Origin: Actinomadura kijaniata NBRC 14229
GTDB lineage: Bacteria > Actinomycetota > Actinomycetes > Streptosporangiales > Streptosporangiaceae
Length of the DNA: 44,941 bases
Direction: 5' to 3'
NCBI RefSeq assembly: GCF_001552175.1
Contig: NZ_BCQR01000098.1
Span: forward strand, 1 to 44,941
The translations under genes and the position numbers were made by a program. Under the pieces are notes generated by a model. That model saw nothing but the letters and a program-made list of their open reading frames with translations. It was not told the DNA's origin and did no database searches. Below, in pieces: positions 7,391-15,973 of the stretch. Numbering within the stretch: position 1 is the stretch's first letter; every line of letters starts with the position of its first letter.

Positions 7391-9919
7391 ATGAAGGTGG
7401 TCGTTGTCGGTCACGGTCCGACCGGACATCGCCTGGTCGAGGCGCTGCGCGCCCGGGACGACACCGGCTCCTGCCGGATCACGGTGATCGGCGAGGAGAC
7501 CCGGCCCGCCTACGACCGGGTGGCGCTGACCTCCTACCTGACCGAGGACGCCGACCTGGCCTACCCCGCGCACGACGGGGAGGTGGAACTGCTCACCGGC
7601 GACCCGGCCGTGGAGATCGACCGCGCGGCCCGGATGGTCCGCACCGGAAGCGGCCGGGAGATCGCCTACGACGCGCTGGTGCTGGCGACCGGCTCCGCGC
7701 CGTTCGTGCCGCCGGTCGAGGGCCGCGACCTGCCCGGGGTGTTCGTCTACCGGACGATCGACGACCTGGAGTCCCTCCGCCGCCACTGCGCCGCCCTGGC
7801 GGCGTCGCGGCCGGGAGCCGGCGGCGTCGTCGTCGGCGGGGGCCTGCTCGGCCTGGAGGCCGCCCGCGCCCTCCAGGACCTCGGCGTCGACACCCACGTG
7901 GTGGAGGTCGCGCCCTGGCTGATGCCGCGCCAGCTCGACGAGGGCGGCGGCGCGATGCTGCGCCGCCACATCGAGGCCCTCGGGATGCGGGTGCACGCCG
8001 GGACCCCGATGGCGGGCCTGGAGGCGGGCGGGGACGGCGCGGTCGCGCGGGTCGCGCTGGCCGACGGCTCGGCGATCGACGCCGGGGTCGTGGTCTTCTC
8101 GGCCGGGATCCGGCCCCGCGACGAGCTGGCGCGCGCCTGCGGCCTGCCGGTGGGGGAGCGCGGCGGGATCGTCGTGGACGACGCCTGCCGCACCGCCGAC
8201 CCGGCGATCTGGGCGGTCGGGGAGTGCGCGCTGGTCGACGGGCAGGTCTACGGGCTGGTCGCACCCTGCTTCAGCATGGCCGAGGTGGTCGCCGACCACC
8301 TGCTGGCCACGGCGGGCGGAGCCGGCAGCGGCGCCCGCTTCGAGGGCGCCGACCTGTCGACCAAGCTGAAGCTGATGGGCGTGGACGTGGCCAGCTTCGG
8401 CGACCCGTTCGCCGGTCCCGACCAGGGCGCGCTGGACATCACCTACACCGACCCGGTCGCCGGGGTCTACAAGAAGCTGGTGGTCAGCGACGACGCCCGC
8501 ACGCTGGTGGGCGGCGTGCTGGTCGGCGACGCGTCGGCGTACCCGACGCTGCGCGCCTACGTCGGCGCCGAGCTGCCCGGCAGCCCGGAGCAGGCGCTGT
8601 TCGGCGGCACCGAGGCGGCCGGCGGGGACCTGCCGGGCGCGACGGTGATCTGCTCGTGCAACAACGTGTCCGCCGAGACGATCCGCTGCGCGATCCGCGA
8701 CGACGGGCTGCGGGACCTGGCGGAGGTGAAGGGCTGCACCCGGGCCGGGAGCACGTGCGGCAGCTGCGTGCCGCTGGTGAAGAAGCTGCTGGACGCGGAG
8801 CTGACGGCGGCCGGGATCGAGGTCAGCCGCGCGCTGTGCGAGCACTTCGACCACAGCCGGGCCGAGCTGTTCGACATCGTGCGGGTGCGGGGGATCACCT
8901 CGTTCACGCGGCTCATCGAGGAGCACGGGCGCGGGCGCGGCTGCGACATCTGCAAGCCGGTGGTGGCGTCGATCCTGGCGAGCCTCGGCAACGGCCACAT
9001 CCTGGACGGCGAGCAGGCCGCGCTGCAGGACACCAACGACCACTTCCTGGCCAACATGCAGAAGAACGGCACCTACTCGGTGGTGCCTCGGATCCCCGGC
9101 GGGGAGATCACCCCGGACAAGCTGATCGTGATCGGCGAGGTCGCCCGCGACTTCGGTCTCTACACCAAGATCACCGGCGGGCAGCGGATCGACCTGTTCG
9201 GGGCGCGGGTGGAGCAGCTGCCGGAGATCTGGCGGCGGCTGGTGGAGGCGGGCTTCGAGTCCGGGCACGCCTACGGCAAGTCGCTGCGGACGGTGAAGTC
9301 GTGCGTGGGCTCCACCTGGTGCCGGTACGGCGTGCAGGACTCGGTGGCGATGGCGATCCGGCTGGAGCTGCGGTACCGGGGGCTGCGCGCCCCCCACAAG
9401 CTCAAGTCGGCGGTGTCGGGGTGCGCCCGCGAGTGCGCCGAGGCGCAGAGCAAGGACTTCGGCGTCATCGCCACCGAGAAGGGCTGGAACCTCTACCTGG
9501 CCGGCAACGGCGGGATGCGCCCCCGGCACGCCGACCTGTTCGCCTCCGACCTGGACGACGAGACGCTGATCCGGTACATCGACCGGTTCCTGATGTTCTA
9601 CATCCGCACCGCCGACCGCCTCCAGCGCACCGCCTCGTGGCTGGAGTCGCTGGAGGGCGGGATCGACTACCTGCGCGAGGTGATCGTCGATGACCGGCTG
9701 GGCCTGTGCGCCGAGCTGGACGCGGCGATGGACCGCCACGTGGACGGTTACGCCGACGAGTGGCGCGCCACCCTGGAGGACCCCGACAAGCTGCGGCGGT
9801 TCGTGTCGTTCGTGAACGCGCCCGACACCCCCGACCCGAGCATCGCCTTCACCCCCGAACGCGAGCAGATCAAGCCGGTCCTGGTCGCCGGCCCCCGCCT
9901 GGAGGTCACCACCCGATGA
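7391..9919 (+). CDS. nirB: Assimilatory nitrite reductase [NAD(P)H], large subunit
   Basis: An 842-residue NirB reducing nitrite to ammonium in the cytoplasm. Domains in order: FAD/NAD(P)H oxidoreductase (about 1-310, GHGPTGHRLVEAL at the N-terminus and GGGLLGLEAARAL for NAD(P)), a C-terminal reductase domain, a BFD-like [2Fe-2S] domain with Cys421, Cys423, Cys456 and Cys459, and the sulfite/nitrite reductase half with siroheme/4Fe-4S ligands Cys638, Cys644, Cys678 and Cys682. Length and domain order match the family. The ATG at 7391 has a GGAGGGG site; an ATG at 7367 is an alternative. The stop overlaps nirD (ATGA). A GlnR-like box precedes it. The downstream siroheme genes fit its cofactor need. 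Confidence 0.96.
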   Translation: MKVVVVGHGPTGHRLVEALRARDDTGSCRITVIGEETRPAYDRVALTSYLTEDADLAYPAHDGEVELLTGDPAVEIDRAARMVRTGSGREIAYDALVLATGSAPFVPPVEGRDLPGVFVYRTIDDLESLRRHCAALAASRPGAGGVVVGGGLLGLEAARALQDLGVDTHVVEVAPWLMPRQLDEGGGAMLRRHIEALGMRVHAGTPMAGLEAGGDGAVARVALADGSAIDAGVVVFSAGIRPRDELARACGLPVGERGGIVVDDACRTADPAIWAVGECALVDGQVYGLVAPCFSMAEVVADHLLATAGGAGSGARFEGADLSTKLKLMGVDVASFGDPFAGPDQGALDITYTDPVAGVYKKLVVSDDARTLVGGVLVGDASAYPTLRAYVGAELPGSPEQALFGGTEAAGGDLPGATVICSCNNVSAETIRCAIRDDGLRDLAEVKGCTRAGSTCGSCVPLVKKLLDAELTAAGIEVSRALCEHFDHSRAELFDIVRVRGITSFTRLIEEHGRGRGCDICKPVVASILASLGNGHILDGEQAALQDTNDHFLANMQKNGTYSVVPRIPGGEITPDKLIVIGEVARDFGLYTKITGGQRIDLFGARVEQLPEIWRRLVEAGFESGHAYGKSLRTVKSCVGSTWCRYGVQDSVAMAIRLELRYRGLRAPHKLKSAVSGCARECAEAQSKDFGVIATEKGWNLYLAGNGGMRPRHADLFASDLDDETLIRYIDRFLMFYIRTADRLQRTASWLESLEGGIDYLREVIVDDRLGLCAELDAAMDRHVDGYADEWRATLEDPDKLRRFVSFVNAPDTPDPSIAFTPEREQIKPVLVAGPRLEVTTR

Positions 9920-10311
9920 CGACCCAGATGACGACCCCGACCCTCGACCAGCGCCCGGCCGGGACCGCGCCGGTCTGGCGGGACGTGTGCCACTACACCG
10001 ACCTGATCCCCGAACGCGGCGCGTGCGCGCTGGTGGCGGGCGTGCAGGTGGCGGTGTTCCGCACCTTCGAGGGGGACCTGTACGCGCTGGGCAACCTGGA
10101 CCCCTTCAGCGGCGCCCAGGTGATCTCGCGCGGGATCCTGGGCACGCGCGGGGGCGCGCCGACCGTGGCCTCGCCGATGTACAAGCAGGTGTTCGACCTG
10201 CGCACCGGGGTGTGCCTGGACGATCCCGGGGTGGCGCTGCCGACGTTCCCGATCCGCCGGACGGCGGAGGACCGCGTGGAGGTGGCGCTCCCCGATGAGC
10301 ACCGACCGTGA
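9916..10311 (+). CDS. nirD: Nitrite reductase small subunit
   Basis: A 131-residue Rieske-fold protein that partners NirB. The characteristic NLDPFSGAQVISRGI, then SPMYKQVFDLRTGVCLDDP, matches NirD. As known for NirD, the Cys/His Rieske ligands are absent, so it is structural and not an iron-sulfur protein. The start ATG overlaps the nirB stop and is served by a GGAGG in the nirB tail. Its 3' end overlaps the next gene by 17 bases in a different frame, with the stop falling inside an 18-base tandem repeat. Confidence 0.95.
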   Translation: MTTQMTTPTLDQRPAGTAPVWRDVCHYTDLIPERGACALVAGVQVAVFRTFEGDLYALGNLDPFSGAQVISRGILGTRGGAPTVASPMYKQVFDLRTGVCLDDPGVALPTFPIRRTAEDRVEVALPDEHRP

Positions 10312-11539
10312 GCTCGGCACCGACCGTGAGCTCGGCACCGACCGCGAGCCGGGCCCGGACCGGGAGCCGCTGGCCGGGTTCGCCGTCGGGGTGACCGCGG
10401 CCCGGCGGCACGAGGAGCTGGCGATGCTGCTGGAGCGGCGGGGCGCGCGGGTGGTGCACGCCCCCGCGATCCGGCTGATCCCGCTGTCGGACGACGTGGA
10501 GCTGCTGAACGCCACGCGCGAGTGCCTGTCGGGTCCGCTGGACTTCCTGGTGGTGACGACCGGGATCGGGTTCCGGGCGTGGCTGGAGGCGGCCGACGGC
10601 TGGGGCCTGCACGACGATCTGGCCGAGGCGCTGGTCGGGGTGCGGATCCTGGCGCGCGGCCCCAAGGCGCGCGGCGCGATCCGGCAGGCGGGCATGCAGG
10701 AGCACTGGTCGCCGGGGTCGGAGAGCTGCGCGGAGGTGCTCAAGCACCTGCTGGAGGAGGACCTGGGCGGGACGCGCATCGCCGTGCAGCTGTACGGCGA
10801 GCAGCTTCCCGAGTTCACCGGGGCGCTGCGGGCGGCGGGAGCCGAGGTCGTGGAGATCCCGGTGTACCGGTGGGCGCGGACCGACGACCCGACGCCGCTG
10901 CGGCGGCTGGTCGGGCAGGCGGTGGCGGGCACGGTGGACGCGATCGCGTTCACCAGCGCCCCGGCGGTGTCGGCGACGCTGGCGGTGGCGGCCGAGGACG
11001 GGCTGGAGGAGGCGTTCCTCCAGGCGCTGCGGACGCACGTGGTGGCGGCGTGCGTGGGGCCGGTGACGGCGCAGCCGCTGACCGAGCGCGACGTGCCGAC
11101 CGTCCAGCCGGAACGCGCCCGGATCGGCGCGCTGGTCCGGGCGCTGTCGTCGGACCTGCCGCGCCGCCGGGCCCGCCGGATCGAGGTGCGCGGGTCGTCG
11201 CTGGAGCTGCGCGGGCACGCGGTGGTGCTGGACGGCCAGCTACGGCCGATCGCGCCCGCGCCGATGGCGATCCTGCGGGCGCTGGCGCGCCGTCCCGGGC
11301 ACGTGGTGTCGCGGGCCGAGCTGTGCGGGGTCCTGCCCAGCCGGATGGTGGGCGGGGGCGGCGCGTGGTCGCGGGACGCGCGCCCGCAGGCCGACGAGCA
11401 CGCGGTGGAGATGGCGGTGGCGCGGCTGCGGCGGGGGCTGGGGCGTTCGGGGATCGTGGAGACGGTCGTCAAGCGGGGCTACCGGCTGGCGTGCGACCCG
11501 CGCGCCGTCGAGCCGTTGCGGGCGGACGCCCATGGCTGA
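10295..11539 (+). CDS. Uroporphyrinogen-III synthase fused to a C-terminal winged-helix domain
   Basis: A 414-residue two-domain protein. Residues about 25-285 are a HemD-type domain: GFAVGVTAARRHEELAMLLE, TGIGFRAWLE, YGEQLPEFTGALRAAGAEV, then AIAFTSAPAV. It would cyclise hydroxymethylbilane to uroporphyrinogen III for siroheme. Residues about 290-400 form an OmpR/PhoB-like winged helix: LRPIAPAPMAILRALARRPG, AVEMAVARLRRGLG, VKRGYRLA. Such fusions occur in actinomycete nitrite operons, where the protein may also act as a regulator (inference). The N-terminus holds TDRELG repeats encoded by a tandem DNA repeat. It overlaps nirD by 17 and the chelatase gene by 8 bases, so the operon is tightly coupled. 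Confidence 0.9.
   Translation: MSTDRELGTDRELGTDREPGPDREPLAGFAVGVTAARRHEELAMLLERRGARVVHAPAIRLIPLSDDVELLNATRECLSGPLDFLVVTTGIGFRAWLEAADGWGLHDDLAEALVGVRILARGPKARGAIRQAGMQEHWSPGSESCAEVLKHLLEEDLGGTRIAVQLYGEQLPEFTGALRAAGAEVVEIPVYRWARTDDPTPLRRLVGQAVAGTVDAIAFTSAPAVSATLAVAAEDGLEEAFLQALRTHVVAACVGPVTAQPLTERDVPTVQPERARIGALVRALSSDLPRRRARRIEVRGSSLELRGHAVVLDGQLRPIAPAPMAILRALARRPGHVVSRAELCGVLPSRMVGGGGAWSRDARPQADEHAVEMAVARLRRGLGRSGIVETVVKRGYRLACDPRAVEPLRADAHG
10300..10353 (+). repeat. 18-base in-frame tandem repeat at the nirD/hemD-like overlap
   Basis: The unit CACCGACCGTGAGCTCGG occurs exactly at 10300-10317 and 10318-10335 and degenerately after 10336. It codes for TDRELG repeats in the fusion protein and contains the nirD stop codon in its first copy. 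Confidence 0.85.
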
Positions 11540-12263
11540 GTTCACGAGCGGGCCCATGTGCGGGGAGCACGCGCCGACCCTGGTGGCGGTGGCCCACGGC
11601 ACCCGCCGCCCCGAGGGACCGGAGACGGTCCGGGCGCTGCTGGAGCGGGTGCGGCGGCTGCGTCCCTGGCTGAACGTGGTCGAGGCGTACGCCGAGATCT
11701 CCGAGCCGGTCCTGGAGGAGGCGGTCACGGGCCTCGACGGCCCGGTCGTCGCGGTGCCGCTCCTGCTGGCGCGGGGATACCACGCGCTGGTCGACATCCC
11801 GGGCCGCCTGGAGCGCGTGCACCCGCACGCGGTCACCGCGCGCCCGCTGGGGCCGCACGCCCTGCTCACCGCGACGCTGGCCGACCACCTGGGGCCGTTG
11901 CGGCGTTCGGACGCGGTGGTGCTGGGCGCGGCGGGCTCCTCGGACCCGGCCGGCGTGGCGGACGTCCGCACGGCGGCGCGGCTGCTGGCCCGGCGCCTGC
12001 GGCGGCCCGTCCCGTACGGGTTCGTGGCGGCGGAGGGCCCGCGGCTGGCCGAGCTGGTCGCCGAGCGGCGCCGCCGGGGCGCGTCCCGGGTGAAGGTGGC
12101 CTCCTACCTGCTGGCCCCCGGCCTGTTCCACGAGCGGATGCTGGAGGCGGGGGCCGACGCGGTGACGCCGCCGCTGGGCGCGCACGACGCGCTGGCCCGG
12201 CTGGTCCTGCGCCGGTTCGACGAGGCCCGGCTGCGCCACGCCGCCGCGATCCCGGCCGCCTGA
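11532..12263 (+). CDS. Sirohydrochlorin chelatase (CbiX/SirB family)
   Basis: A 243-residue protein with a duplicated chelatase half-domain. The first half has LVAVAHGTRRPEG (His metal-binding motif), and the family segment AVPLLLARGYHALVDIP carries the second conserved His. The second half has VLGAAGSSDPAG and VASYLLAPGLFHERM with another His. It would insert Fe2+ into sirohydrochlorin to give siroheme, the NirB cofactor. The start ATG overlaps the preceding gene by 8 bases. Cobalt insertion for cobalamin is the alternative, but the nitrite operon favours iron. It ends the operon. Confidence 0.9.
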   Translation: MAEFTSGPMCGEHAPTLVAVAHGTRRPEGPETVRALLERVRRLRPWLNVVEAYAEISEPVLEEAVTGLDGPVVAVPLLLARGYHALVDIPGRLERVHPHAVTARPLGPHALLTATLADHLGPLRRSDAVVLGAAGSSDPAGVADVRTAARLLARRLRRPVPYGFVAAEGPRLAELVAERRRRGASRVKVASYLLAPGLFHERMLEAGADAVTPPLGAHDALARLVLRRFDEARLRHAAAIPAA

Positions 12264-12299
12264 CGGTAGCCGCCCGCCGGTGGCGGGGAGACACCCGTC

Positions 12300-12851
12300 A
12301 TGGGGAACGCCGTCCTGGTCGTCATCGACATGCAGCGCGGCTTCGTCAACGCCGCGACGGCGCCGGTCGTGCCCACGGTCGTGGACCTGGTCGCGCGCTG
12401 GCGGAAGGCGGGCGGGGACGTGGTCCTCACCCGCTTCGTCAACCGCCCGGGCTCGCCCTACGTCCGTCTGCTGCGCTGGTCCCGGTTCATGGGGCCGCCG
12501 GAGACCGACCTCGTCGACGGGCTGCGCCCGTACGCCGGGGACGTCCCGGTCATCGACAAGACGAGCTACAGCCTGTTCGCGGCGCCGGCGGGCGCGGAAC
12601 TGTTCTCCGCGCGCGGCTGGCGCGACGTCTACCTGTGCGGCATCGCGACCAACGCCTGCGTCCTGGCGACGGCGGTGGGCGCGTTCGAACGGGGCCTGAC
12701 ACCGCACCTGGTCGAGGACGCCTGCGCCAGCCACCACGGCCCCGAGGCCCACGCGGCGGGCCTGCTGCTGCTCCGCCACTTCATCGGCGCGGACCAGATG
12801 ACGACCACCGCGGCCCTCGACCCGGGCCGGGAGGCCGGGGACGGCCCGTGA
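12300..12851 (+). CDS. Isochorismatase-like cysteine hydrolase
   Basis: A 183-residue single-domain hydrolase. The catalytic triad is visible: Asp10 (VVIDMQRGF), Lys87 (VIDKTSYSLF) and Cys120 (GIATNACVLATA, with the usual cis-peptide region). This fits the nicotinamidase/isochorismatase superfamily, which cleaves amides or vinyl ethers. The substrate cannot be told; the RFVNRPGSPY stretch is typical of uncharacterised members. A GGGGAG site lies about a dozen bases upstream of the ATG. It starts 36 bases after the chelatase and may be read from the same transcript. Confidence 0.85.
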   Translation: MGNAVLVVIDMQRGFVNAATAPVVPTVVDLVARWRKAGGDVVLTRFVNRPGSPYVRLLRWSRFMGPPETDLVDGLRPYAGDVPVIDKTSYSLFAAPAGAELFSARGWRDVYLCGIATNACVLATAVGAFERGLTPHLVEDACASHHGPEAHAAGLLLLRHFIGADQMTTTAALDPGREAGDGP

Positions 12852-12971
12852 CCCGGGACGCCCCGGCCGTGTGGATCATGAATTGCCGCGCCGGGCAAGA
12901 GGGGCAGCCGGAACCGGCCAAGATCATTTCGCGGCTTGTGGCGCGGCCGGCCGCCGTGCGTTCCTCTTCAC

Positions 12972-13871
12972 ATGATCGTTTTCTCCCGGCGGCAGGCGCT
13001 CGGCCTCCTGGGCGGCGCCGCCCTCGTCCCCCTCACCCCGCGTCCCGCCTCCGCCGCGGAGACCTGGGAGACCGTCCTGCCCGCCTCGTCCTTCGGCGGC
13101 TACACGGCGTTCCATGCCAAGTGGAACTACCTGTACCCCTGGGGCGACCAGCACAACGGCGCGGCCCGGATGTACGGGAGCCCCACCGACCACAGCCAGG
13201 TCTCCCTGTCGGGCGGCGTCCTGACCCTGACGGCCAACCGGCTCTCCCAGCCGGACGGGAAGAGCACCAGCCACCCCCACGCGCCGCTGTGGTACCGCTC
13301 CGGGGCCGTGCACGCCAAGGACCTCATCGTCGTCAACGACCGGTTCCCCGCCTACGAGATCAGGGGCGAGTTCCAGGCCCCGACCGCGCGCGGCTGCTGG
13401 CCCGCGTTCTGGCTCACCGGGGCCGACCAGGTCTGGCCGCCCGAGACCGACGTGCTGGAGTACGTCGGCAAACCCGTCAACCTGTTCAACACCTGGTCCG
13501 ACCACGACGGCAGGCCCGACACCGCGGAGGTCGTGGAGCGCACGCCGGTCGACATGCCCGCGCTGGACAAGGACCCCGGCACCTGGCACACCTACCGCGT
13601 CTACATCCAGAAGCTCGACGCCACCGACGTCGCCGTGAACTACTACCTCGACGGGGATTTCTACGGGAACCCCGACTACCACCGCGGCCGCAACTGGGTC
13701 GGCGTCCCCATGAACCTCATCATCAACCTGCAGATGGGCTCCTACGCCTCCTTCGAGCAGGACGAGCCCTGGCTGAACGACCCCCAGCAGTGGGCGCGGC
13801 AGCCCGGCCCCACCGGCCCGGTGTCGTTGCGGGCGCGCAACGTCACCATCAGCCGCACCCGCGTGTCCTAG
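12972..13871 (+). CDS. Secreted glycoside hydrolase family 16-like protein
   Basis: A 299-residue exported protein. The N-terminus FSRRQALGLLGGAAL is a Tat-type twin-arginine signal with AXA cleavage near residue 29. The GH16 active-site signature ExDxxE is present as ETDVLEYVG (Glu158, Asp160, Glu163), after the strand GCWPAFWLTG. The following WHTYRVYIQ and VNYYLDGDFYG are also typical of the fold. Members hydrolyse beta-1,3-glucans, agars or related polysaccharides; the substrate is not readable here. The ATG at 12972 keeps the Tat motif near the N-terminus but lacks a clear ribosome site. An in-frame TTG lies at 12936. Confidence 0.8.
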   Translation: MIVFSRRQALGLLGGAALVPLTPRPASAAETWETVLPASSFGGYTAFHAKWNYLYPWGDQHNGAARMYGSPTDHSQVSLSGGVLTLTANRLSQPDGKSTSHPHAPLWYRSGAVHAKDLIVVNDRFPAYEIRGEFQAPTARGCWPAFWLTGADQVWPPETDVLEYVGKPVNLFNTWSDHDGRPDTAEVVERTPVDMPALDKDPGTWHTYRVYIQKLDATDVAVNYYLDGDFYGNPDYHRGRNWVGVPMNLIINLQMGSYASFEQDEPWLNDPQQWARQPGPTGPVSLRARNVTISRTRVS

Positions 13872-14000
13872 AGCGCGCCTGCCGCGCCCGCCTCGGAGAG
13901 GCCTCGGAGGGCGAGGGCGTTCGACGCGCCGAGCGCGGACTCGTTAGAGTCCCGCTCCTGGGTGATCATCGTGACCCTGTCGACCGCGCGGGAGCCTTGG

Positions 14001-14597
14001 ATGACGTTTCGGCAGCACATGACGCAGGCCGTCGGCCGCGCCCTGGCGGAGTTCCCGGCCGGGGCCGTGCCGGACATCTACACCGTCACCTTCCGGATCG
14101 ACTGCGTCGACCAGGACGCCCGGTTCCCCTACCTGGCGATCGGTTACAACACCGAATCCGACGTCGCGCGGGTGCTGGAAGAGGCGGGACCGCTGGACGC
14201 GTGGGAGGCCCGCTGGAGCTACGCCTACTTCGCGCCGTCCGGGCTCGAGGGGGTCCGCGTCGCGGGACACGACCCCGAACACGACCCGGTCGGTTCCGGG
14301 CTGCACCGCGAGGAGTCGCTGGCACAGGGCCTGTGGTACGAGGACGGGGACGAGCTCTCCGAGCAGGACCGCGACGAGCGCGACGAACGGCTTGAGGAGC
14401 GGTTCCACGAACTGTGCGTCGATCTGGCCCGGGACCTCCACGCCGGCGGCCGGATCGTCGAGACCCTCGGGCGCCCCCTGCCTGTGATCTTGTATGACAT
14501 GTTCGACCCCGACGAGATGTTCACCCTTACCAAGGCCGCCAACCCGGCGGCGTTGGTGGCGGATTTCCTGTCGGCGTACTCGGAGGAGGACGGCTGA
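14001..14597 (+). CDS. Acidic protein of unknown function, DUF4303-like
   Basis: A cytoplasmic protein of 198 residues, strongly acidic in the middle (ELSEQDRDERDERLEERF). I see a pattern of YTVTFRIDCVDQDARFPYLAIGYNTE followed by WEARWSYAYF, loosely similar to DUF4303 proteins, some of which sit in toxin-immunity loci. This likeness is from memory and weak. I chose the ATG at 14001 (GGGAGCC upstream); a GTG at 13962 is in frame. No catalytic motif is visible. A short unknown frame follows. It could be an immunity-type or housekeeping protein of unknown role. Confidence 0.55.
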   Translation: MTFRQHMTQAVGRALAEFPAGAVPDIYTVTFRIDCVDQDARFPYLAIGYNTESDVARVLEEAGPLDAWEARWSYAYFAPSGLEGVRVAGHDPEHDPVGSGLHREESLAQGLWYEDGDELSEQDRDERDERLEERFHELCVDLARDLHAGGRIVETLGRPLPVILYDMFDPDEMFTLTKAANPAALVADFLSAYSEEDG

Positions 14598-14614
14598 GCG
14601 GTTGCGGCAGCGAC

Positions 14615-14845
14615 GTGTTCCTTGACGGCCTCCGGGCCCTCGCGGTCAGCGAGAGCGGCCGCGACGAGGTGTTCATCACCAGCAACGGCGTGAAGATCTG
14701 GCCGACGACCTCGACCTACGTGTCGATGGCGCAAGGCCAGCGGGTCGAGGTGGACAAGTGCGTCACCATCAGCCGGGACGCGAACCGGGACTACGGGTTC
14801 TGCTGCGGCGACGACGGCGGGTACCGGCTCGGGGCCCTCGCCTGA
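14615..14845 (+). CDS. Small hypothetical protein (76 aa)
   Basis: A short frame 17 bases after the preceding gene. The translation is of normal composition (SESGRDEVFITSNGVKIW, then YVSMAQGQRVEVDKCV and DYGFCCGDDGGYRL), unlike the Arg/Pro-rich noise of shadow frames. It has three cysteines. The GTG start lacks a nearby ribosome site, so it may be coupled or mis-started. It matches no family I know. Confidence 0.4.
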   Translation: MFLDGLRALAVSESGRDEVFITSNGVKIWPTTSTYVSMAQGQRVEVDKCVTISRDANRDYGFCCGDDGGYRLGALA

Positions 14846-14982
14846 TCCGCCCCTCCCGCGCGGCATCGCCTCCGGCCTTCGACCGGCCGGAGGGGGCGCC
14901 GCGTTCTCCGGCGACCCGCACACCCACCTGGCGCGGCACCTGACCTCGGCATCCTCCGGGTCTGGTGGGGCGAGGCGCGCTT

Positions 14983-15909
14983 TCAGGCCGCGTGACGGCG
15001 GTACCAGTCGAGCGTCGCGGCCACGCCCTCGGCGTGCGGAGTGACCTTGACGGGCCCGAACGCCTTGCGGAAGGCGGTGTCGTCGGCGACGAACGGGCGC
15101 TCGCGCTGGTACCACGTCTCGCCGAGCGCGCGCACCGTGGGGTTGAACAGCCCGATGAGGCGCTGCGCCCCCCGGCCGAGCCCGGCGACCTTGGGTCCGC
15201 CTCCCGCCCTGGCCCGCACGAGGTCGAGGAACCGGCGGCCGGTGATCGCCTCGGCGGCCGGCAGATGCCAGGCCCGCCCGTCGGCCTCGGCGCTCTCGCC
15301 GAGGGTGACGAGTCCGGCGGCGATGTCGGGGAGGTAGGCGATGGTGTGCGGCTGGTCGAGGTCGCCGACCCAGCGGACGGTCTTTCCGGCGAGGGCGGCG
15401 GCGAAGACGTTCGGGCCGATGACGGTGTTGACGCCGCCGGGGCCGTAGTAGTCGGAGGCCCGTCCCAGGGTCGCGCGGATCCGCCCGGACCGGTGGGCGT
15501 CGAGGATCATCCCGTCCACCTCGGCGCGGACGCGGCCCTTGGGGTTGGCGGCGGCGTGCGGCAGGTCCTCGGTCATGGGGCCGTCGACGGGTCCGTAGAC
15601 GTAGAGGTTGTCGGCCATGACCATCTTCGCCCCGGCGGCCTCGACCCCGGCGAGGACCGGGCGGACGAGACCGGGGAACTCCGCGACCCAGCGCTCGTAC
15701 CTCGGCTGCGCGCACTGGTAGACCACCGCGGCGCCCTCGCAGGCGGCGATGGCGCCCTCGGCGGTGGTGACGTCGGCCTGGAAGCCGTTCGGACCGGTGA
15801 CCGGGCCGCGGCTGACGGCGCGGACCCGGTGGCCGCGCGCGGTGAGCTCGGCGACGACGGCCGAGCCGATGGCGCCGGTGGCACCGAGGACTACGTGGAG
15901 TTCAGACAT
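14983..15909 (-). CDS. NAD-dependent epimerase/dehydratase family protein (extended/atypical SDR)
   Basis: A 308-residue Rossmann protein beginning MSELHVVLGATGAIGSAVV, with the GxxGxxG nucleotide loop (residues 9-15). The mid region has DNLYVYGPVDGPMTEDLP and a YYGPGG stretch, as in extended SDRs acting on NDP-sugars or related alcohols. The classical YxxxK is not clear; NLYVYGP replaces the usual catalytic area. The substrate is unknown. The ATG at 15909 has a weak GAGAGCGG site. It is divergent from a TetR gene over a short spacer with a perfect palindrome and is probably its target. Confidence 0.82.
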   Translation of the reverse strand: MSELHVVLGATGAIGSAVVAELTARGHRVRAVSRGPVTGPNGFQADVTTAEGAIAACEGAAVVYQCAQPRYERWVAEFPGLVRPVLAGVEAAGAKMVMADNLYVYGPVDGPMTEDLPHAAANPKGRVRAEVDGMILDAHRSGRIRATLGRASDYYGPGGVNTVIGPNVFAAALAGKTVRWVGDLDQPHTIAYLPDIAAGLVTLGESAEADGRAWHLPAAEAITGRRFLDLVRARAGGGPKVAGLGRGAQRLIGLFNPTVRALGETWYQRERPFVADDTAFRKAFGPVKVTPHAEGVAATLDWYRRHAA

Positions 15910-15932
15910 GGCACCGCTCTCGGAAAGGTTTA

Positions 15933-15966
15933 GTAACGCTGTTTCGTAACGACGTTACGTTATGAT
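15933..15966 (+). promoter_or_regulatory. TetR operator and -10 box for a leaderless transcript
   Basis: A perfect palindrome CGTAACGACGTTACG covers 15945-15959, with another GTAACG at 15933. It abuts TATGAT (15961-15966), a near-consensus -10 box. Seven bases further is the ATG at 15974, with no ribosome site, so the transcript may start at the AUG. The -35 is weak. Confidence 0.55.
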
Positions 15967-15973
15967 GGTTCGC

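Noticed and set aside
7307..9739. Long minus-strand open frame opposite nirB
   Set aside because: Composition is low-complexity (Gly, Asp, Arg, Val, His) and it mirrors the third-position GC of nirB, which has all its catalytic residues.
14570..14625. Possible lipobox (LSGC) ahead of the small frame at 14615
   Set aside because: The LSGC string is in frame, but no start codon or hydrophobic signal stretch precedes it within that frame.
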